Assembly: GCF_000425065.1 (NCBI RefSeq) | Contig: NZ_AULB01000007.1 | Span: 124,001-188,000, forward strand | Direction: 5' to 3' | Source: Actinomadura rifamycini DSM 43936 | GTDB lineage: Bacteria; Actinomycetota; Actinomycetes; Streptosporangiales; Streptosporangiaceae | DNA: 64,000 bases | In this document: piece by piece, positions 17,967 to 28,067 of the stretch | Numbering within the stretch: position 1 is the stretch's first letter | Layout of the letters: every line of letters starts with the position of its first letter | Position numbers and translations under genes: made by a program | The notes under the pieces: generated by a model | Seen by the model: only the letters and a program-made list of their open reading frames with translations | Databases searched by the model: none | Told to the model about the DNA's origin: nothing

Positions 17967-20900
17967 GTGAGCAACAGGAGAAAGGGCGCCGGGCGCGCCC
18001 GGGACGGCGACGGCACCGCGCCCGACCAGGCGTCCGACCAGGCGCCCGAAGGGACGTCCGAGCGGCCGGAATCCGCGGCTCCACCCCCGCCCGAACCCGA
18101 AAAAAGCCGCGAGAACGACATATCTCAGAACGGCGACAAGGCGCCAGGAGCTTCCATCCCTCACGACGACGAATCCCCGCGGACCCCCGAATCGGAACGC
18201 CCCGCCCCCGATTCCCCGCCCCCCGCCACTTCCCCGACGCCCCCCGCCCCGGACGCGGACACGAACGGCCCCCGCCCACCGGAACCGGACGCCCCAGCGG
18301 ACGCCGGGGCGGACGAACCGGCGGACGACACGGCGGACGACGAGACCGACCGCGAGGCCGACGAGGCGAACCGCGAGGCGGACCGCGAGGCGGACCGCGA
18401 GGCGGACGAGGCCGCCACGGACGCGGCGAGCACGGCGAGCAGCCCGCCGGAGACGGACAAGGCGAGCGCGGCGGATAAGGCGGATGAAACGGGCGCCGAG
18501 CCGGACGCGAGTGACGCGGACGCGGCCGTCCGCCCGTCCGGCGCCGACACCACCCGCGCAGAGGATGAGATCGCCGACGCCGACGACACCGGCGCAGACG
18601 AGACCGCCCCCGCTGGCGCCGCCGCCGCAGTCGGCACCGCCGCCGGGGCCGGGGGAATCGACCGCGACAGCGACGACGCGGACGGGGACGGCCACCGGGA
18701 CGGGGACGGCGCTGCGGAAGGCTTCGGTGATCGGTCCGCGGGAACGGGTGCCGGGGAGACGGCCGTCGATCCGGGCGGGACGCCCGCGGGCGGTGCGGGT
18801 CGGGGACGCGCGGAGGGCGCGTCCGAGGCGAGAACTGCGTCGGGGGGCGTGGTGTCCGAGGAAGGACCGGACGGGCCCGGGAAGAAGGGGCCCGGGAAGA
18901 AGACGCGCAGCAGGAAGCGGCGGATCATGCGGCGGGTCGTGTTCGCCGTGCTGGGGTTCCTCGGGTTCTGCGCGGCGGCGTTCGCCGTCGCGTACCTGTT
19001 CACCCCGGTGCCGTCGCCGCAGGAGAAGGCGCTCGCGCAGGGCCCGATCTTCTACTACGCCGACGGCGAGACGCAGATCGCCAAGACCGGGGTGAACCGG
19101 ACGGCGGTGGAGCTCGACCGGATCCCCGAGCACGTCCGCAACGCGGTGATCGCGGCGGAGAACGACACCTTCTACGACGACCCCGGGGTCTCGCTCCAGG
19201 GCACGACGCGCGCCGTGTGGTCGACCGTGACCGGCAAGCAGCTGCAGGGCGGGTCGACGATCACCCAGCAGATGGTGCGGAACTACTACGGCGGCATCGG
19301 CCGGGAGCAGACGATCACCCGGAAGCTCAAGGAGATCATGGTCGCCCTGAAGGTCGACCGGTCGAAGTCGAAGGACTGGATCCTCGAGCAGTACCTCAAC
19401 ACCATCTACTTCGGGCGGAACGCGTACGGCGTGCAGGCCGCCGCGAAGGCGTACTACGGCAAGGACGTCAGCGAGCTGACGGCGGCGGAGGGCGCCTACC
19501 TCGCCGCGGCGATCCAGCAGCCGAGCAACTTCTCCGAGCTGACCGAGGAGAACCAGGCGCGCGTCGAGGCGCGGTGGCGGTCGGTGCTCGGCAACATGGC
19601 CGACAACGGCATGGTGACGTCGTCGCAGGCGTCCTCGATGCGGTTCCCCGAGCCCGTCGAGCAGCACGTCACGGACATCCTCAAGGGCCAGAAGGGCTAC
19701 ATGGTCAACGTGGCCCGCAAGGAGCTCGTCGAGCGGCGCGGGTACACCGAGGACGAGATCAACCGCAGCGGCCTGAAGATCACCACGACGTTCGACAAGC
19801 GGCTGATGGACGCCGCGAAGGAGGCCGTCGAGTCGAACGTCCCGGACGGGACGAGCAAGAAGACCCGGGCCGGCCTCATCTCGGTGGATCCCGCCACCGG
19901 GAAGGTCGTCGGCTTCTACGGCGGCCGCGGCTACCTCGAGGAGGCGCTGACCAGCACGTTCGGCGACTGGGCGCAGGCCGGGTCCGGATTCAAGCCGATC
20001 GCGCTGATCGCCGCGCTCGACGCGGGCAAGTCGCTGTCCACGACGTACAACGGCAGCTCGCCGATCTACATCAACGGCACCCCGATCAGGAACGACGGCG
20101 GCCGCAGCTTCGGGACGGTCAACCTCGCGCAGGCCACCCAGAACTCGGTCAACACCGCGTACGTGAACCTCGGCCGGGACATCGGCAACGACACCATCCT
20201 CGAGATGGCGGAGAAGCTCGGCATCCCGTCGTCGCAGATCACCGAGGGCCAGCGGGGCGCCGCGACGCTGCCGCTCGGCATCGTGTCGCTGCACCCGGTG
20301 CAGCAGGCGGGCGTGTACTCGGCGTTCGCGTCCGAGGGCGTGTTCCGGCAGCCGTTCACGGTCGAGTCGGTCACCGACAACGAGGGCCACAAGCGCACGT
20401 TCACCGAGAAGGGCGAGCGGGCGTTCAGCGCCCAGGACGCCCGGGACGCCACGTACGCGATGCAGCGGGTCGTCCAGTACGGCACGGGGACGGGCGCGCA
20501 GCTCCCGGACGGGCGCGACGTCGCGGGCAAGACGGGCACCACGGACGAGGGCAAGGCGATCTGGTTCAACGGGTTCATCCCGCAGATGGCGACGAGCGTG
20601 GCGATGTTCAACAGCGACCGCAAGCCGCTCGACATCCCCGGCTACGGCGCGTACGGCGGGGCGCTCCCGGCGCAGATCTGGCGCTCCTACATGTCCGAGG
20701 CCGTCCGGATCGCCGACCTGGAGCCGAAGTCGTTCGGCGAGCCGTCGATGCGTCCGGGCGGCGGCTACGGCGGGGCGCCGCAGACCGGCGGCACCGAGGA
20801 CCGCGACGACCCCGAGCCGTCCGGCCCGCCCGACGGTCCGCCGTCCCAGGGGCCGGAGGAGCCGGACGGCCCGCCCCCGCCGACCGGCGACGGCGGCGGC

Positions 20901-21074
20901 ACGGCCCCGCCCGACCCGGGCGACGGCGGAGGCGACGGCGGCGGCGGGGACGACGGCGGCGGCGACACCGGCGGCGGAGGCGACACCGGCGGTGGCGGCG
21001 GCGGTGGCGGCGACGGTGGCGGCGGCGACACCGGCGGCGGGGGCGGGGGCGGCCCGCCCGGCGGGACGGGCTGA
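17967..21074 (+). CDS. Class A penicillin-binding protein (transglycosylase/transpeptidase)
   Basis: GTG 17967 gives 1035 residues. A very long acidic, Asp/Glu/Ala/Pro-rich cytoplasmic region (1-310) precedes a basic stretch and a membrane segment at about 318-342. The GT51 domain follows with IPEHVRNAVIAAENDTFY (catalytic Glu about 398), GGSTITQQMVRN and the RKLKEI motif. The transpeptidase domain has SGFK (Ser about 673), SVN and KTGTT (Lys about 855). The last 110 residues are a Gly/Pro/Asp-rich tail. It polymerises and crosslinks peptidoglycan. The cytoplasmic extension is far longer than usual for class A enzymes and may be a docking or phosphorylation region. The next gene converges ten bases away. 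Confidence 0.95.
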   Translation: MSNRRKGAGRARDGDGTAPDQASDQAPEGTSERPESAAPPPPEPEKSRENDISQNGDKAPGASIPHDDESPRTPESERPAPDSPPPATSPTPPAPDADTNGPRPPEPDAPADAGADEPADDTADDETDREADEANREADREADREADEAATDAASTASSPPETDKASAADKADETGAEPDASDADAAVRPSGADTTRAEDEIADADDTGADETAPAGAAAAVGTAAGAGGIDRDSDDADGDGHRDGDGAAEGFGDRSAGTGAGETAVDPGGTPAGGAGRGRAEGASEARTASGGVVSEEGPDGPGKKGPGKKTRSRKRRIMRRVVFAVLGFLGFCAAAFAVAYLFTPVPSPQEKALAQGPIFYYADGETQIAKTGVNRTAVELDRIPEHVRNAVIAAENDTFYDDPGVSLQGTTRAVWSTVTGKQLQGGSTITQQMVRNYYGGIGREQTITRKLKEIMVALKVDRSKSKDWILEQYLNTIYFGRNAYGVQAAAKAYYGKDVSELTAAEGAYLAAAIQQPSNFSELTEENQARVEARWRSVLGNMADNGMVTSSQASSMRFPEPVEQHVTDILKGQKGYMVNVARKELVERRGYTEDEINRSGLKITTTFDKRLMDAAKEAVESNVPDGTSKKTRAGLISVDPATGKVVGFYGGRGYLEEALTSTFGDWAQAGSGFKPIALIAALDAGKSLSTTYNGSSPIYINGTPIRNDGGRSFGTVNLAQATQNSVNTAYVNLGRDIGNDTILEMAEKLGIPSSQITEGQRGAATLPLGIVSLHPVQQAGVYSAFASEGVFRQPFTVESVTDNEGHKRTFTEKGERAFSAQDARDATYAMQRVVQYGTGTGAQLPDGRDVAGKTGTTDEGKAIWFNGFIPQMATSVAMFNSDRKPLDIPGYGAYGGALPAQIWRSYMSEAVRIADLEPKSFGEPSMRPGGGYGGAPQTGGTEDRDDPEPSGPPDGPPSQGPEEPDGPPPPTGDGGGTAPPDPGDGGGDGGGGDDGGGDTGGGGDTGGGGGGGGDGGGGDTGGGGGGGPPGGTG

Positions 21075-21084
21075 CCCGCCCCGG

Positions 21085-21459
21085 TCACCCGTCGCAGACG
21101 GCGCCGATCTTCGCGGGGGCGTCCCGCAGGACGGCGTCCAGCTCGGCGACGTCGCCCTCCGCGAGCCGCCCCGAGGCGGCCTGGAGGCGGGCGGTCTGCT
21201 GCTGGAGGACGTCCTTCAGCCGCGGATCGTCCGCCTTCTTCGCCAGCGCGTCGATACGCCCCGCGAAGCTCTGCGTCGCCTGCCGCCACGGGCCCCCGTC
21301 GGACGCGGACGCCCGCTCGATCTCGTCCGTGAACCGCCGGTACTCCGCGGTGACGGACGCGCACACCTCGTCGGAGTTGCCGCTGAGCACACCGCACCCG
21401 CCCAGCAGTCCCGCGGCGCCCGCCAGCAGCACGGCCCCGGCAAGTGTCCGAATCGGCAT
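21085..21459 (-). CDS. Small lipoprotein of unknown function
   Basis: The start is ATG at 21459 on the minus strand, with GGGAGGA four bases upstream; a longer open frame to 21495 lacks such a site. The 124-residue product has a short signal peptide ending in a lipobox LLGGC (Cys about 23), so it should be lipid-anchored. The mature part is helical, with two more cysteines that could pair (near the beginning and the end), and no known domain. It converges on the penicillin-binding protein gene and is divergent from the SseB repeat gene. No enzymatic motif is seen; a role at the cell envelope is inferred from localisation only. Confidence 0.8.
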   Translation of the reverse strand: MPIRTLAGAVLLAGAAGLLGGCGVLSGNSDEVCASVTAEYRRFTDEIERASASDGGPWRQATQSFAGRIDALAKKADDPRLKDVLQQQTARLQAASGRLAEGDVAELDAVLRDAPAKIGAVCDG

Positions 21460-21722
21460 TGATTCCTCCCGCTCGATGCACGTTCGCCCCCGCACATACT
21501 TCCGTATCGCGCCGGGTTCACCGGACCGGTGGAAGGCGCGCGGGACGACGCTTACGCTGTCGGTGGACCGGGACCCGCAATCGGATCCGCGTCACCCTCG
21601 CGGACCGGGCCGTCCCGCTGACCTGCGGGGACTCCCGCACCGCCGGACGTATAGGCTCTTTGGTCCTGTTCGCCCATGTAGCGTAGGCAGTCGCGTGGGG
21701 ACGAGCACGGAAGAAACAGGGG

Positions 21723-24700
21723 GTGGCGACCGTGGCCGACGCGTGGCGACCCACGTCGGAACTCGAGCGCCGACTGCACGAGAGCGTACGGGCCGGCGAC
21801 CAGGAAGGCTACTTCCGCGTCCTCGCGGACAGCGAACTGGTCCTGCCCGTCCCGCCGGACGTCGTCGACGACGTCCTCGCGAACACGGCGCAGCCGACGT
21901 GGCCCACCCAGGAAGAGGACGGCCGCGTCCACGTCCTGACCTACACGTCCGCCGCGGCGATGCGCGCCTGCCTCGGCCCCTCCTACCGGCACTTCATGAC
22001 GCTGCGGTTCGAGGACATCGCGCAGAGCTGGCCGGACGCCGCCTGGTGGCTCGCCGTGGACGTCCCCGGGCCCGGCGTCGACGCCGCCCTGCCGATCGAG
22101 GCGCGGCTCCCGTCCTGGTTCGTCCGGCAGGTCGCCGAGGGCGACGGGCGCCCGCCCCGCGTCGGCCGTCCCGGCGCGCCCGCCGAGGGACCGTGGGAGG
22201 AGCTCCGCGGGCAGCACCGCGACCTGCCCCGCGAGGCCCGCCGGCCCGAGTTCCAGCCCGCCAACGACGTCGAACGCGAACTGCTGCGGGCCGCCGCGAA
22301 CAACGACCACGACCTCTTCCTGCAGACGCTCGCCGGAACCGAGGTCCTGCTCCCCGTCCCCGAGGACACCGACTACTCGCTGCGCCCCGGCCGCCCCGGC
22401 TTCCCGTGGCAGACCCGCGACGTCGACGGCGCCACGGTCGTCCCCGTCTTCACGTCCCCGGAACGGCTCATCGAGGCCGCGCGCGCCGCCGGGACCGGCA
22501 CCGAGTACATCCGGCTGCCGTTCACCGTCGCGCTCCGCTACTGGCCGCACCCCGACTGGCAGCTCGCGATCAACTCCGGCTCCCCCGCCGGCGGCACCGT
22601 CCAGGCGCAGCAGCTCCCCGGCCTCGCGACCTGGGCCGACCAGCGCGCCGCGCAGCGGATGACCGACGGGTTCGAGCCGCAGAACGAGATCGAGCAGCGC
22701 CTCTTCGACGCCGCCCGCCGCCGCGACACCGACGCCTTCTACAAGATCCTGCTCGGCGCGCAGGTCCTCGTCCCCGCCGACCCCGACACCCCGTGGGGCG
22801 TCGCCCCGGACGACCCCGCGTTCCCGTGGCAGCCCGTCGACGTCCACGGCCGCACGTCCATCCAGGTGTTCACGTCGCTGAAGTGGATGAACGACGCCCT
22901 CAGCTCGTCGCGCTTCGTGATGCCGACCCTGCACGAGATGGTCGCCGCGTGGCCCGACACCGCGTGGACGTTCGTCCTCAACCCCGGCACCCCGATCGAC
23001 GCGAGCATGCCCGGCGACCAGGTCCGCGCCCTCGCGGGCCGCACCGTCCCCGAGGAGCCCGCGACTCCCCCGTCCGCCGCCACGCCCCCGCCGCCGGACG
23101 CCCCCGCCGTGCCCGTCGCCCCACCCGTCCCCGCCGGGCCCGAACCGTCCGGCGGCGACCCGTCGCAGACGGCGGTCGACGCCCTCGAATCCCTCGGCAC
23201 CCGCGTCGCGCCCGGCCCGGACGGCCCCGGCACCGCGTGGCCGCAGCACGACGCCGCGGGCACCGGCCCGTCCGTCCGCGAACCGGCACCGCCGACGGGC
23301 GACCCGATCGGCTGGCCGCAGCACGAGCCGTCCGCGCACGCGGGGGCCCCCGGCCCGCAGGCGGACGTCCCGCTGGACGGCACGGGAACCAGCGAACACC
23401 CACCCCCGTACGGCACCACGGACCGCCCCTCGGCACCCGAAGGACTCGGCGACCCCGCGCAGCCGCCCACCGGCCCCGAACACGCCCAGGCCCTCCCCGC
23501 CTACCCCACCGGCACCGACCCGACCGCGCCCCCCGGCGAACTCGGCCACCACGCCCAGACCGGCGCCGACCAGCCCGCGGCAGCCCACGGGCTCGGCGAC
23601 CCCGCGCAGACGCCCATCGGACCCGAAAGCGCCCAGGGCCTCCCCGCCCGTCCCGATCCGGCTGCGGTCCCCCATGCGCCCGGCCACGCCGCGCCGACGG
23701 CCACCGGCACCGACCAGCCCCCGCCCCTTGAGGGGTTCGGCCAGTCCGCGCAGGGCACCGACGGCAACGGGCCCGCCCCGGCAGCAAGCGGCGCCGACCG
23801 GCCCGCAGGCCCCAACGAACCCGCGCAGACGTCCATCGGCGACGAACACGCACGCCCCCAGGGCGTCCTCGCGCACCCCACCGGCCCGACCGCGGCACCC
23901 GATGCGTTCGGCGCCGCCCCGACGGCGACCGGCACCGAACCCGCCACGGCCGCGCCCAGCGATAACGACCACGCACGGACCGACGGACTCCCCGGCCAGC
24001 CCGCCCAGACCTCCGGCGGCCCCCAGCCCGCCCCGGCAGCGACCGGACCCGGGGGCGACCCGGCGCAGGTGCCTGGCCTCCCCGGTCAACCCGTCGGCAC
24101 CGACCACCCCGCAACACCCGGCGAACTCGGCCACCACGCCCAAGCCGTCGGTGGTGCCGAGCCCGTCCAGGCGACCGGCGACCAACACGCGCGCACCCCC
24201 GGACTTCTCGGGTACCCCACCAGCGTCGACCAGCCCCCAACACCCGACAGGCCCGGCGAGCCCGCGCCGTCCATCGGCGGCACCGACCACGCCCCAACGG
24301 CCACCGGAGGCGACCCGGCGCAGCCACACGCGCTCACCGGCCACCCCGGCCAGAGCACCAGCGGACCCCAGCACGGCCCGATAGCAACCGGCGACGCCGA
24401 ACACGCTGGCACGCACGGGCTCCCTGGCCAAGCCGCCACCGACCAGCCCGCCCAAACCGTCGGCGGCGCCGAACCCGCCCAAGCGGCCGACGACCAGCAC
24501 GCGCGCACCCCCGGACTTCTCGGGTACCCCACCAGCATCGACCAGCCCCCGGCACCCGGCGGGCCCCAGCACGGCCCGGCAGGACCCGGGGCCGGGGACG
24601 ACCCGGCAGACGGCCTCCCCGGCCACCCTTCCAGCACCGAACAGGCCCCGACATCCGACGGGCTCGGCAACCCCGCCCAGGCCACCGGCACCACCGGGCA

Positions 24701-27700
24701 CGGTCAGGCAGGGACCGGAGTCGGCGGCGACCCGGCACAGCCACACGGCCAGCCAGCCCAGGCCACCGGCGGCCCCCAGCACGGCCCGATAGCAACCGGC
24801 GACGCCGAACAATCACGCACGCACGGACTCCCCGGCCAACCCACCGTCGGCGGTGCCGAGCTCGCCCAAGCGGCAGGCACCACCGGGCACGGTCAGGCAG
24901 GGACCGGAGTCGGCGGCGACCCGGCCCAGCCGCCCGGCCAACCGACCCAGGCAACCGGCGGCGAGCACATACCGCCGCAGGGAGCCCCCGGCCGTACCGG
25001 CGGCGCCGAACAGACCTCGGCACCCGACGGGCTCGGCGAGCCTGGTCAGACCACTGACGGCATCGAGCCCGCCACAGCGGCGAACGGCGACATCGGGAAC
25101 GGCGTCCCTGGCCAACCCGCCCACACCGAGCAGGCCCCCACACCCGACGGGCTCGGCCAGCACGCCCAGGCCACCGGCGACACCGGACACAGCCCGGCGG
25201 CCGGGATCAGCGGCGACCCGGCACAGCCGCACGGCAACACCGCCCAACCGGCCCAGGCGACCAGCGGTGGCGAGCACGTACCGCCGCAGGGAGCCCCCGG
25301 CCAACCCGGCGGCGCCGAACAGACCTCGGCACCCGACGGGCTCGGCGAGCCTGGTCAGACCACTGACGGCATCGGGCACGCCCCGGCGGCCGGGGTCGGC
25401 GGCAACCCGGCACAGCCGCACGGCCTCACCGGCCAACCGGCCCAGGCGACCAGCGGTGGCGAGCACGTACCGCCGCACGGGCTTCCCGGCCAGCCCGGCG
25501 GCACCGAACAGGCGCCGACGTCCGGGGCGCTCGGCGACCCCGCCCAGGCCACCGACGGCACCGGGCACGCCCCGGCGGCCGGGGGCGACCCGGCGCAGCC
25601 ACATGGGCTCACCGGCCAACCGGCTCAGGCGACCGGCGGCGAGCACATACCGCCGCAGGGAGCCCCCGGCCAGCCCCGCGGCGTCGAACAGCCCTCGGCG
25701 CCCGACGGCCTCGGCGACGACGCACAATCCGCCGACGGCACCGGGCACAGCCCGGCGGCCGGAAGCGAGGGCGATTCGGCACCGCCACACGGGGTTACCG
25801 TCGAACCGGCCCAGGCCACCGGCGGCACCGGGCACGCCCCGGCGGCCGGGGTCGGCGGCGACACGGCGCGGCCGCACGACCTCACCGGCCAACCGGCTCA
25901 GGCGACCGGCGGCGAGCACGTTCCGCCGCAGGGAGCCCCCGGCCAGCCCGGCGGCGCCGAGCAGACCGCGGCACCCGACGTGCTCGGCCAGCCTGCTCAG
26001 ACCACTGACGGCATCGAGCCCTCCGCAGCGGCGGCCGGGGGCATCGAGAGCGGCCCGGCAGCGACCGGCGGCGCCGGACAGGCGCCGACGTCCGGGGGGC
26101 TCGGCGACCCCGCCCAGGCCACCGGCGGCACCGGGCACGCCCCAGCGGCCGGGGACGAGGGCGACACGGCGCGGCCGCACGGGCTCACCGGCCAACCGGC
26201 CCAGGCGACCGGCGGCGAGCACGCACCGCCGCAGGGAGCCCCCGGCCAGCCCGGCGGCGCCGAACAGACCTCGGCACCCAACGGGCTCGGCCAGCCTGCT
26301 CAGACCACTGACGGCATCGAGCCCGCCACAACGGCGACCGGCGACACCGGGAACGACCCAGCAGTGATCGGCGGCACCGAACACGCACCGCCGCACGGGC
26401 TTCCCGGCCAGCCCGGCGGCGCCGGACAGGCGCCGACGTCCGGGGGGCTCGGCGACCCCGCCCAGGCCACCGGCGGCACCGGGCACGCCCCAGCGGCCGG
26501 GGGCGAGGGCGACACGGCGCGGCCGCACGACCTCACCGGCCAACCGGCCCAGGCGACCGGCGGCGAGCACGCACCGCCGCAGGGAGCCCCCGGCCAGCCC
26601 GGCGGCGCCGAACAGACCTCGGCACCCGACGGGCTCGGCCAGCCTGCTCAGACCACTGACGGCATCGAGCCCTCCGCAGCGGCGGCCGGGGGCATCGAGA
26701 GCGGCCCGGCAGCGACCGGCGGCGCCGGACAGGCGCCGACGTCCGGGGGGCTCGGCGACCCGGCCCGGGCCACCGGCGGCACCGGGGACGGCCCGGCGGC
26801 GACCGGTGGTGAGCGCGTGCCGCCGCGGGGGCTTCCCGGGCGGACCGGTGCCGAACGGCCCCCGGCGTCCGATGGTGGTGAGTCGGCTCAGGCGTCCGGC
26901 GGGTACGAGCACGCGCAACCGGTGCAGTCCGCCGGTCCGGCCGCGGTGTCCGATGTGCCCGGTCAGGGCGCGTCGGGGGGTTACGGGCTTCCGGGCCGGA
27001 CGGGCGGGTCGGACGGCGGGCGCGGACTGCGGGCCGTTCCGGACGCCGAAGCGGGGTTCGAGCCCGGCAACCGCATCGACCAGGAGCTGTACGACGCCAC
27101 CCTCGCGGGGGACTCGGACGCCTTCCTGCGGGTCCTGCTGAACGCGAACGTGCTCGTCCCGATACCGGAGGACGCGCCGCTCGAGGTGACGCCGATCCAG
27201 CGCGACTTCCGGTGGGACGCCGCGCTGCGGGACGACGCGGCGGTTCGGGTGTTCACGTCGCTGGTGCGGCTGCGCGAGATCCTGCCGGAGGCGCGGTTCG
27301 TCTACGCGGACTTCCGGGAGCTGATCGGCGCCTGGCCGCGCGAGGACTGGGCGATGCTGCTCAACCCGGGGACGCGGATCGGCGCGTCGCTGCGGGGGGA
27401 GCAGGTGCGGGCGCTCAGCGAGTGGGCGATCCGCGTGGGGCTGATCCAGGCGCGGCCGGCCGCGCCGCCGTCCCGCGAGCCGCGGCCGGAGCCCGAGGCG
27501 CGACCGGTGCCGCAGCCGGCCGCGGACCCGGACGACCGGGTGTCGCAGCTCGCGATCATGCAGAAGGTCGTGCCGCACGGGCATGTCGCCTGGTACCTGG
27601 AGCAGGGGTACGACCGGGTCGGCGGGTTCGTGCATCTGACGAGCGACGTGGCGGAGTTGCAGACGCCCGCGCAGTTGTACGAGGCGCTGGGGCTGCTCTA

Positions 27701-28067
27701 CGACGACTCCCCGTTCGCGCCCGGGGACGAGGGCGTCTACGTGATCCGGTGGCCCGCGTACTGCCCGGACGTCTACCGGGTGCCGTTCGGCGGCGCGACG
27801 GAGGCGGAGATGGCCGCGTGGGGCGAGGCCGGGTGGGTCGTCGAGCGGGCGCCGTTCGTCGGGACGGGGTTCGCGCCGGGCAGCGCGGGCTCGATCCGCG
27901 AGTTCAAGGTGGACAGCATCCGGCTGCCGTACGGGTCGGAGATGTACTACCTCGCGCCGGACCGTTCGGAGCGGTTCGTGGCGATGTACGACCCGGACCG
28001 GCTCGGCTGGCTGCGGCCCGAGCCGGGCGCCGAGGGCGGGGACGGACGGACGGAGGCCGCGCAGTGA
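21723..28067 (+). CDS. Giant SseB-domain/repeat protein with unassigned C-terminal domain
   Basis: This 2114-residue protein begins with three SseB N-terminal-like domains (about 10-130, 180-305, 320-445; signature E-x-x-L-x-x-A...D-x-x-x-F-x-x-x-L...VLVP). A Pro/Gly/Ala/Gln/Thr-rich imperfect-repeat region follows (about 450-1770), then a fourth SseB domain (about 1778-1905) and a C-terminal domain of about 165 residues (1939-2105) that I could not assign. That domain contains GFVHLTSDVAEL, VGTGFAPGS and EMYYLAPDRSERF. GTG 21723 follows GGAAG; GTG 21732 after AGGGGG is an equal alternative. No signal peptide or membrane segment is visible. The stop overlaps the next gene's GTG (GTGA). The shape, with binding domains, stalk and tip plus small partner, recalls polymorphic toxins, but this is inference. 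Confidence 0.85.
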   Translation: MATVADAWRPTSELERRLHESVRAGDQEGYFRVLADSELVLPVPPDVVDDVLANTAQPTWPTQEEDGRVHVLTYTSAAAMRACLGPSYRHFMTLRFEDIAQSWPDAAWWLAVDVPGPGVDAALPIEARLPSWFVRQVAEGDGRPPRVGRPGAPAEGPWEELRGQHRDLPREARRPEFQPANDVERELLRAAANNDHDLFLQTLAGTEVLLPVPEDTDYSLRPGRPGFPWQTRDVDGATVVPVFTSPERLIEAARAAGTGTEYIRLPFTVALRYWPHPDWQLAINSGSPAGGTVQAQQLPGLATWADQRAAQRMTDGFEPQNEIEQRLFDAARRRDTDAFYKILLGAQVLVPADPDTPWGVAPDDPAFPWQPVDVHGRTSIQVFTSLKWMNDALSSSRFVMPTLHEMVAAWPDTAWTFVLNPGTPIDASMPGDQVRALAGRTVPEEPATPPSAATPPPPDAPAVPVAPPVPAGPEPSGGDPSQTAVDALESLGTRVAPGPDGPGTAWPQHDAAGTGPSVREPAPPTGDPIGWPQHEPSAHAGAPGPQADVPLDGTGTSEHPPPYGTTDRPSAPEGLGDPAQPPTGPEHAQALPAYPTGTDPTAPPGELGHHAQTGADQPAAAHGLGDPAQTPIGPESAQGLPARPDPAAVPHAPGHAAPTATGTDQPPPLEGFGQSAQGTDGNGPAPAASGADRPAGPNEPAQTSIGDEHARPQGVLAHPTGPTAAPDAFGAAPTATGTEPATAAPSDNDHARTDGLPGQPAQTSGGPQPAPAATGPGGDPAQVPGLPGQPVGTDHPATPGELGHHAQAVGGAEPVQATGDQHARTPGLLGYPTSVDQPPTPDRPGEPAPSIGGTDHAPTATGGDPAQPHALTGHPGQSTSGPQHGPIATGDAEHAGTHGLPGQAATDQPAQTVGGAEPAQAADDQHARTPGLLGYPTSIDQPPAPGGPQHGPAGPGAGDDPADGLPGHPSSTEQAPTSDGLGNPAQATGTTGHGQAGTGVGGDPAQPHGQPAQATGGPQHGPIATGDAEQSRTHGLPGQPTVGGAELAQAAGTTGHGQAGTGVGGDPAQPPGQPTQATGGEHIPPQGAPGRTGGAEQTSAPDGLGEPGQTTDGIEPATAANGDIGNGVPGQPAHTEQAPTPDGLGQHAQATGDTGHSPAAGISGDPAQPHGNTAQPAQATSGGEHVPPQGAPGQPGGAEQTSAPDGLGEPGQTTDGIGHAPAAGVGGNPAQPHGLTGQPAQATSGGEHVPPHGLPGQPGGTEQAPTSGALGDPAQATDGTGHAPAAGGDPAQPHGLTGQPAQATGGEHIPPQGAPGQPRGVEQPSAPDGLGDDAQSADGTGHSPAAGSEGDSAPPHGVTVEPAQATGGTGHAPAAGVGGDTARPHDLTGQPAQATGGEHVPPQGAPGQPGGAEQTAAPDVLGQPAQTTDGIEPSAAAAGGIESGPAATGGAGQAPTSGGLGDPAQATGGTGHAPAAGDEGDTARPHGLTGQPAQATGGEHAPPQGAPGQPGGAEQTSAPNGLGQPAQTTDGIEPATTATGDTGNDPAVIGGTEHAPPHGLPGQPGGAGQAPTSGGLGDPAQATGGTGHAPAAGGEGDTARPHDLTGQPAQATGGEHAPPQGAPGQPGGAEQTSAPDGLGQPAQTTDGIEPSAAAAGGIESGPAATGGAGQAPTSGGLGDPARATGGTGDGPAATGGERVPPRGLPGRTGAERPPASDGGESAQASGGYEHAQPVQSAGPAAVSDVPGQGASGGYGLPGRTGGSDGGRGLRAVPDAEAGFEPGNRIDQELYDATLAGDSDAFLRVLLNANVLVPIPEDAPLEVTPIQRDFRWDAALRDDAAVRVFTSLVRLREILPEARFVYADFRELIGAWPREDWAMLLNPGTRIGASLRGEQVRALSEWAIRVGLIQARPAAPPSREPRPEPEARPVPQPAADPDDRVSQLAIMQKVVPHGHVAWYLEQGYDRVGGFVHLTSDVAELQTPAQLYEALGLLYDDSPFAPGDEGVYVIRWPAYCPDVYRVPFGGATEAEMAAWGEAGWVVERAPFVGTGFAPGSAGSIREFKVDSIRLPYGSEMYYLAPDRSERFVAMYDPDRLGWLRPEPGAEGGDGRTEAAQ
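23060..26960 (+). repeat. Coding imperfect-repeat tract with near-identical blocks
   Basis: Within the SseB protein, units built around GQPAQATGGEH, PPQGAPGQPGGAEQ, APDGLGQPAQTTDGIE and GTGHAPAAG recur. Near-identical DNA blocks of over 100 bases start at 26071, 26419 and 26722 (spacings 348 and 303, both multiples of three), and the block at 25991 recurs at 26642 (651 apart). Frame is always preserved. Copies become more alike towards the 3' side (25-26.8 kb), and more diverged at 23-24.5 kb, indicating recent duplication. Confidence 0.85.

Noticed and set aside
23060..26960. CRISPR array
   Set aside because: Units are coding, keep frame, vary in length and lack palindromic repeats of constant size; no cas genes are near.
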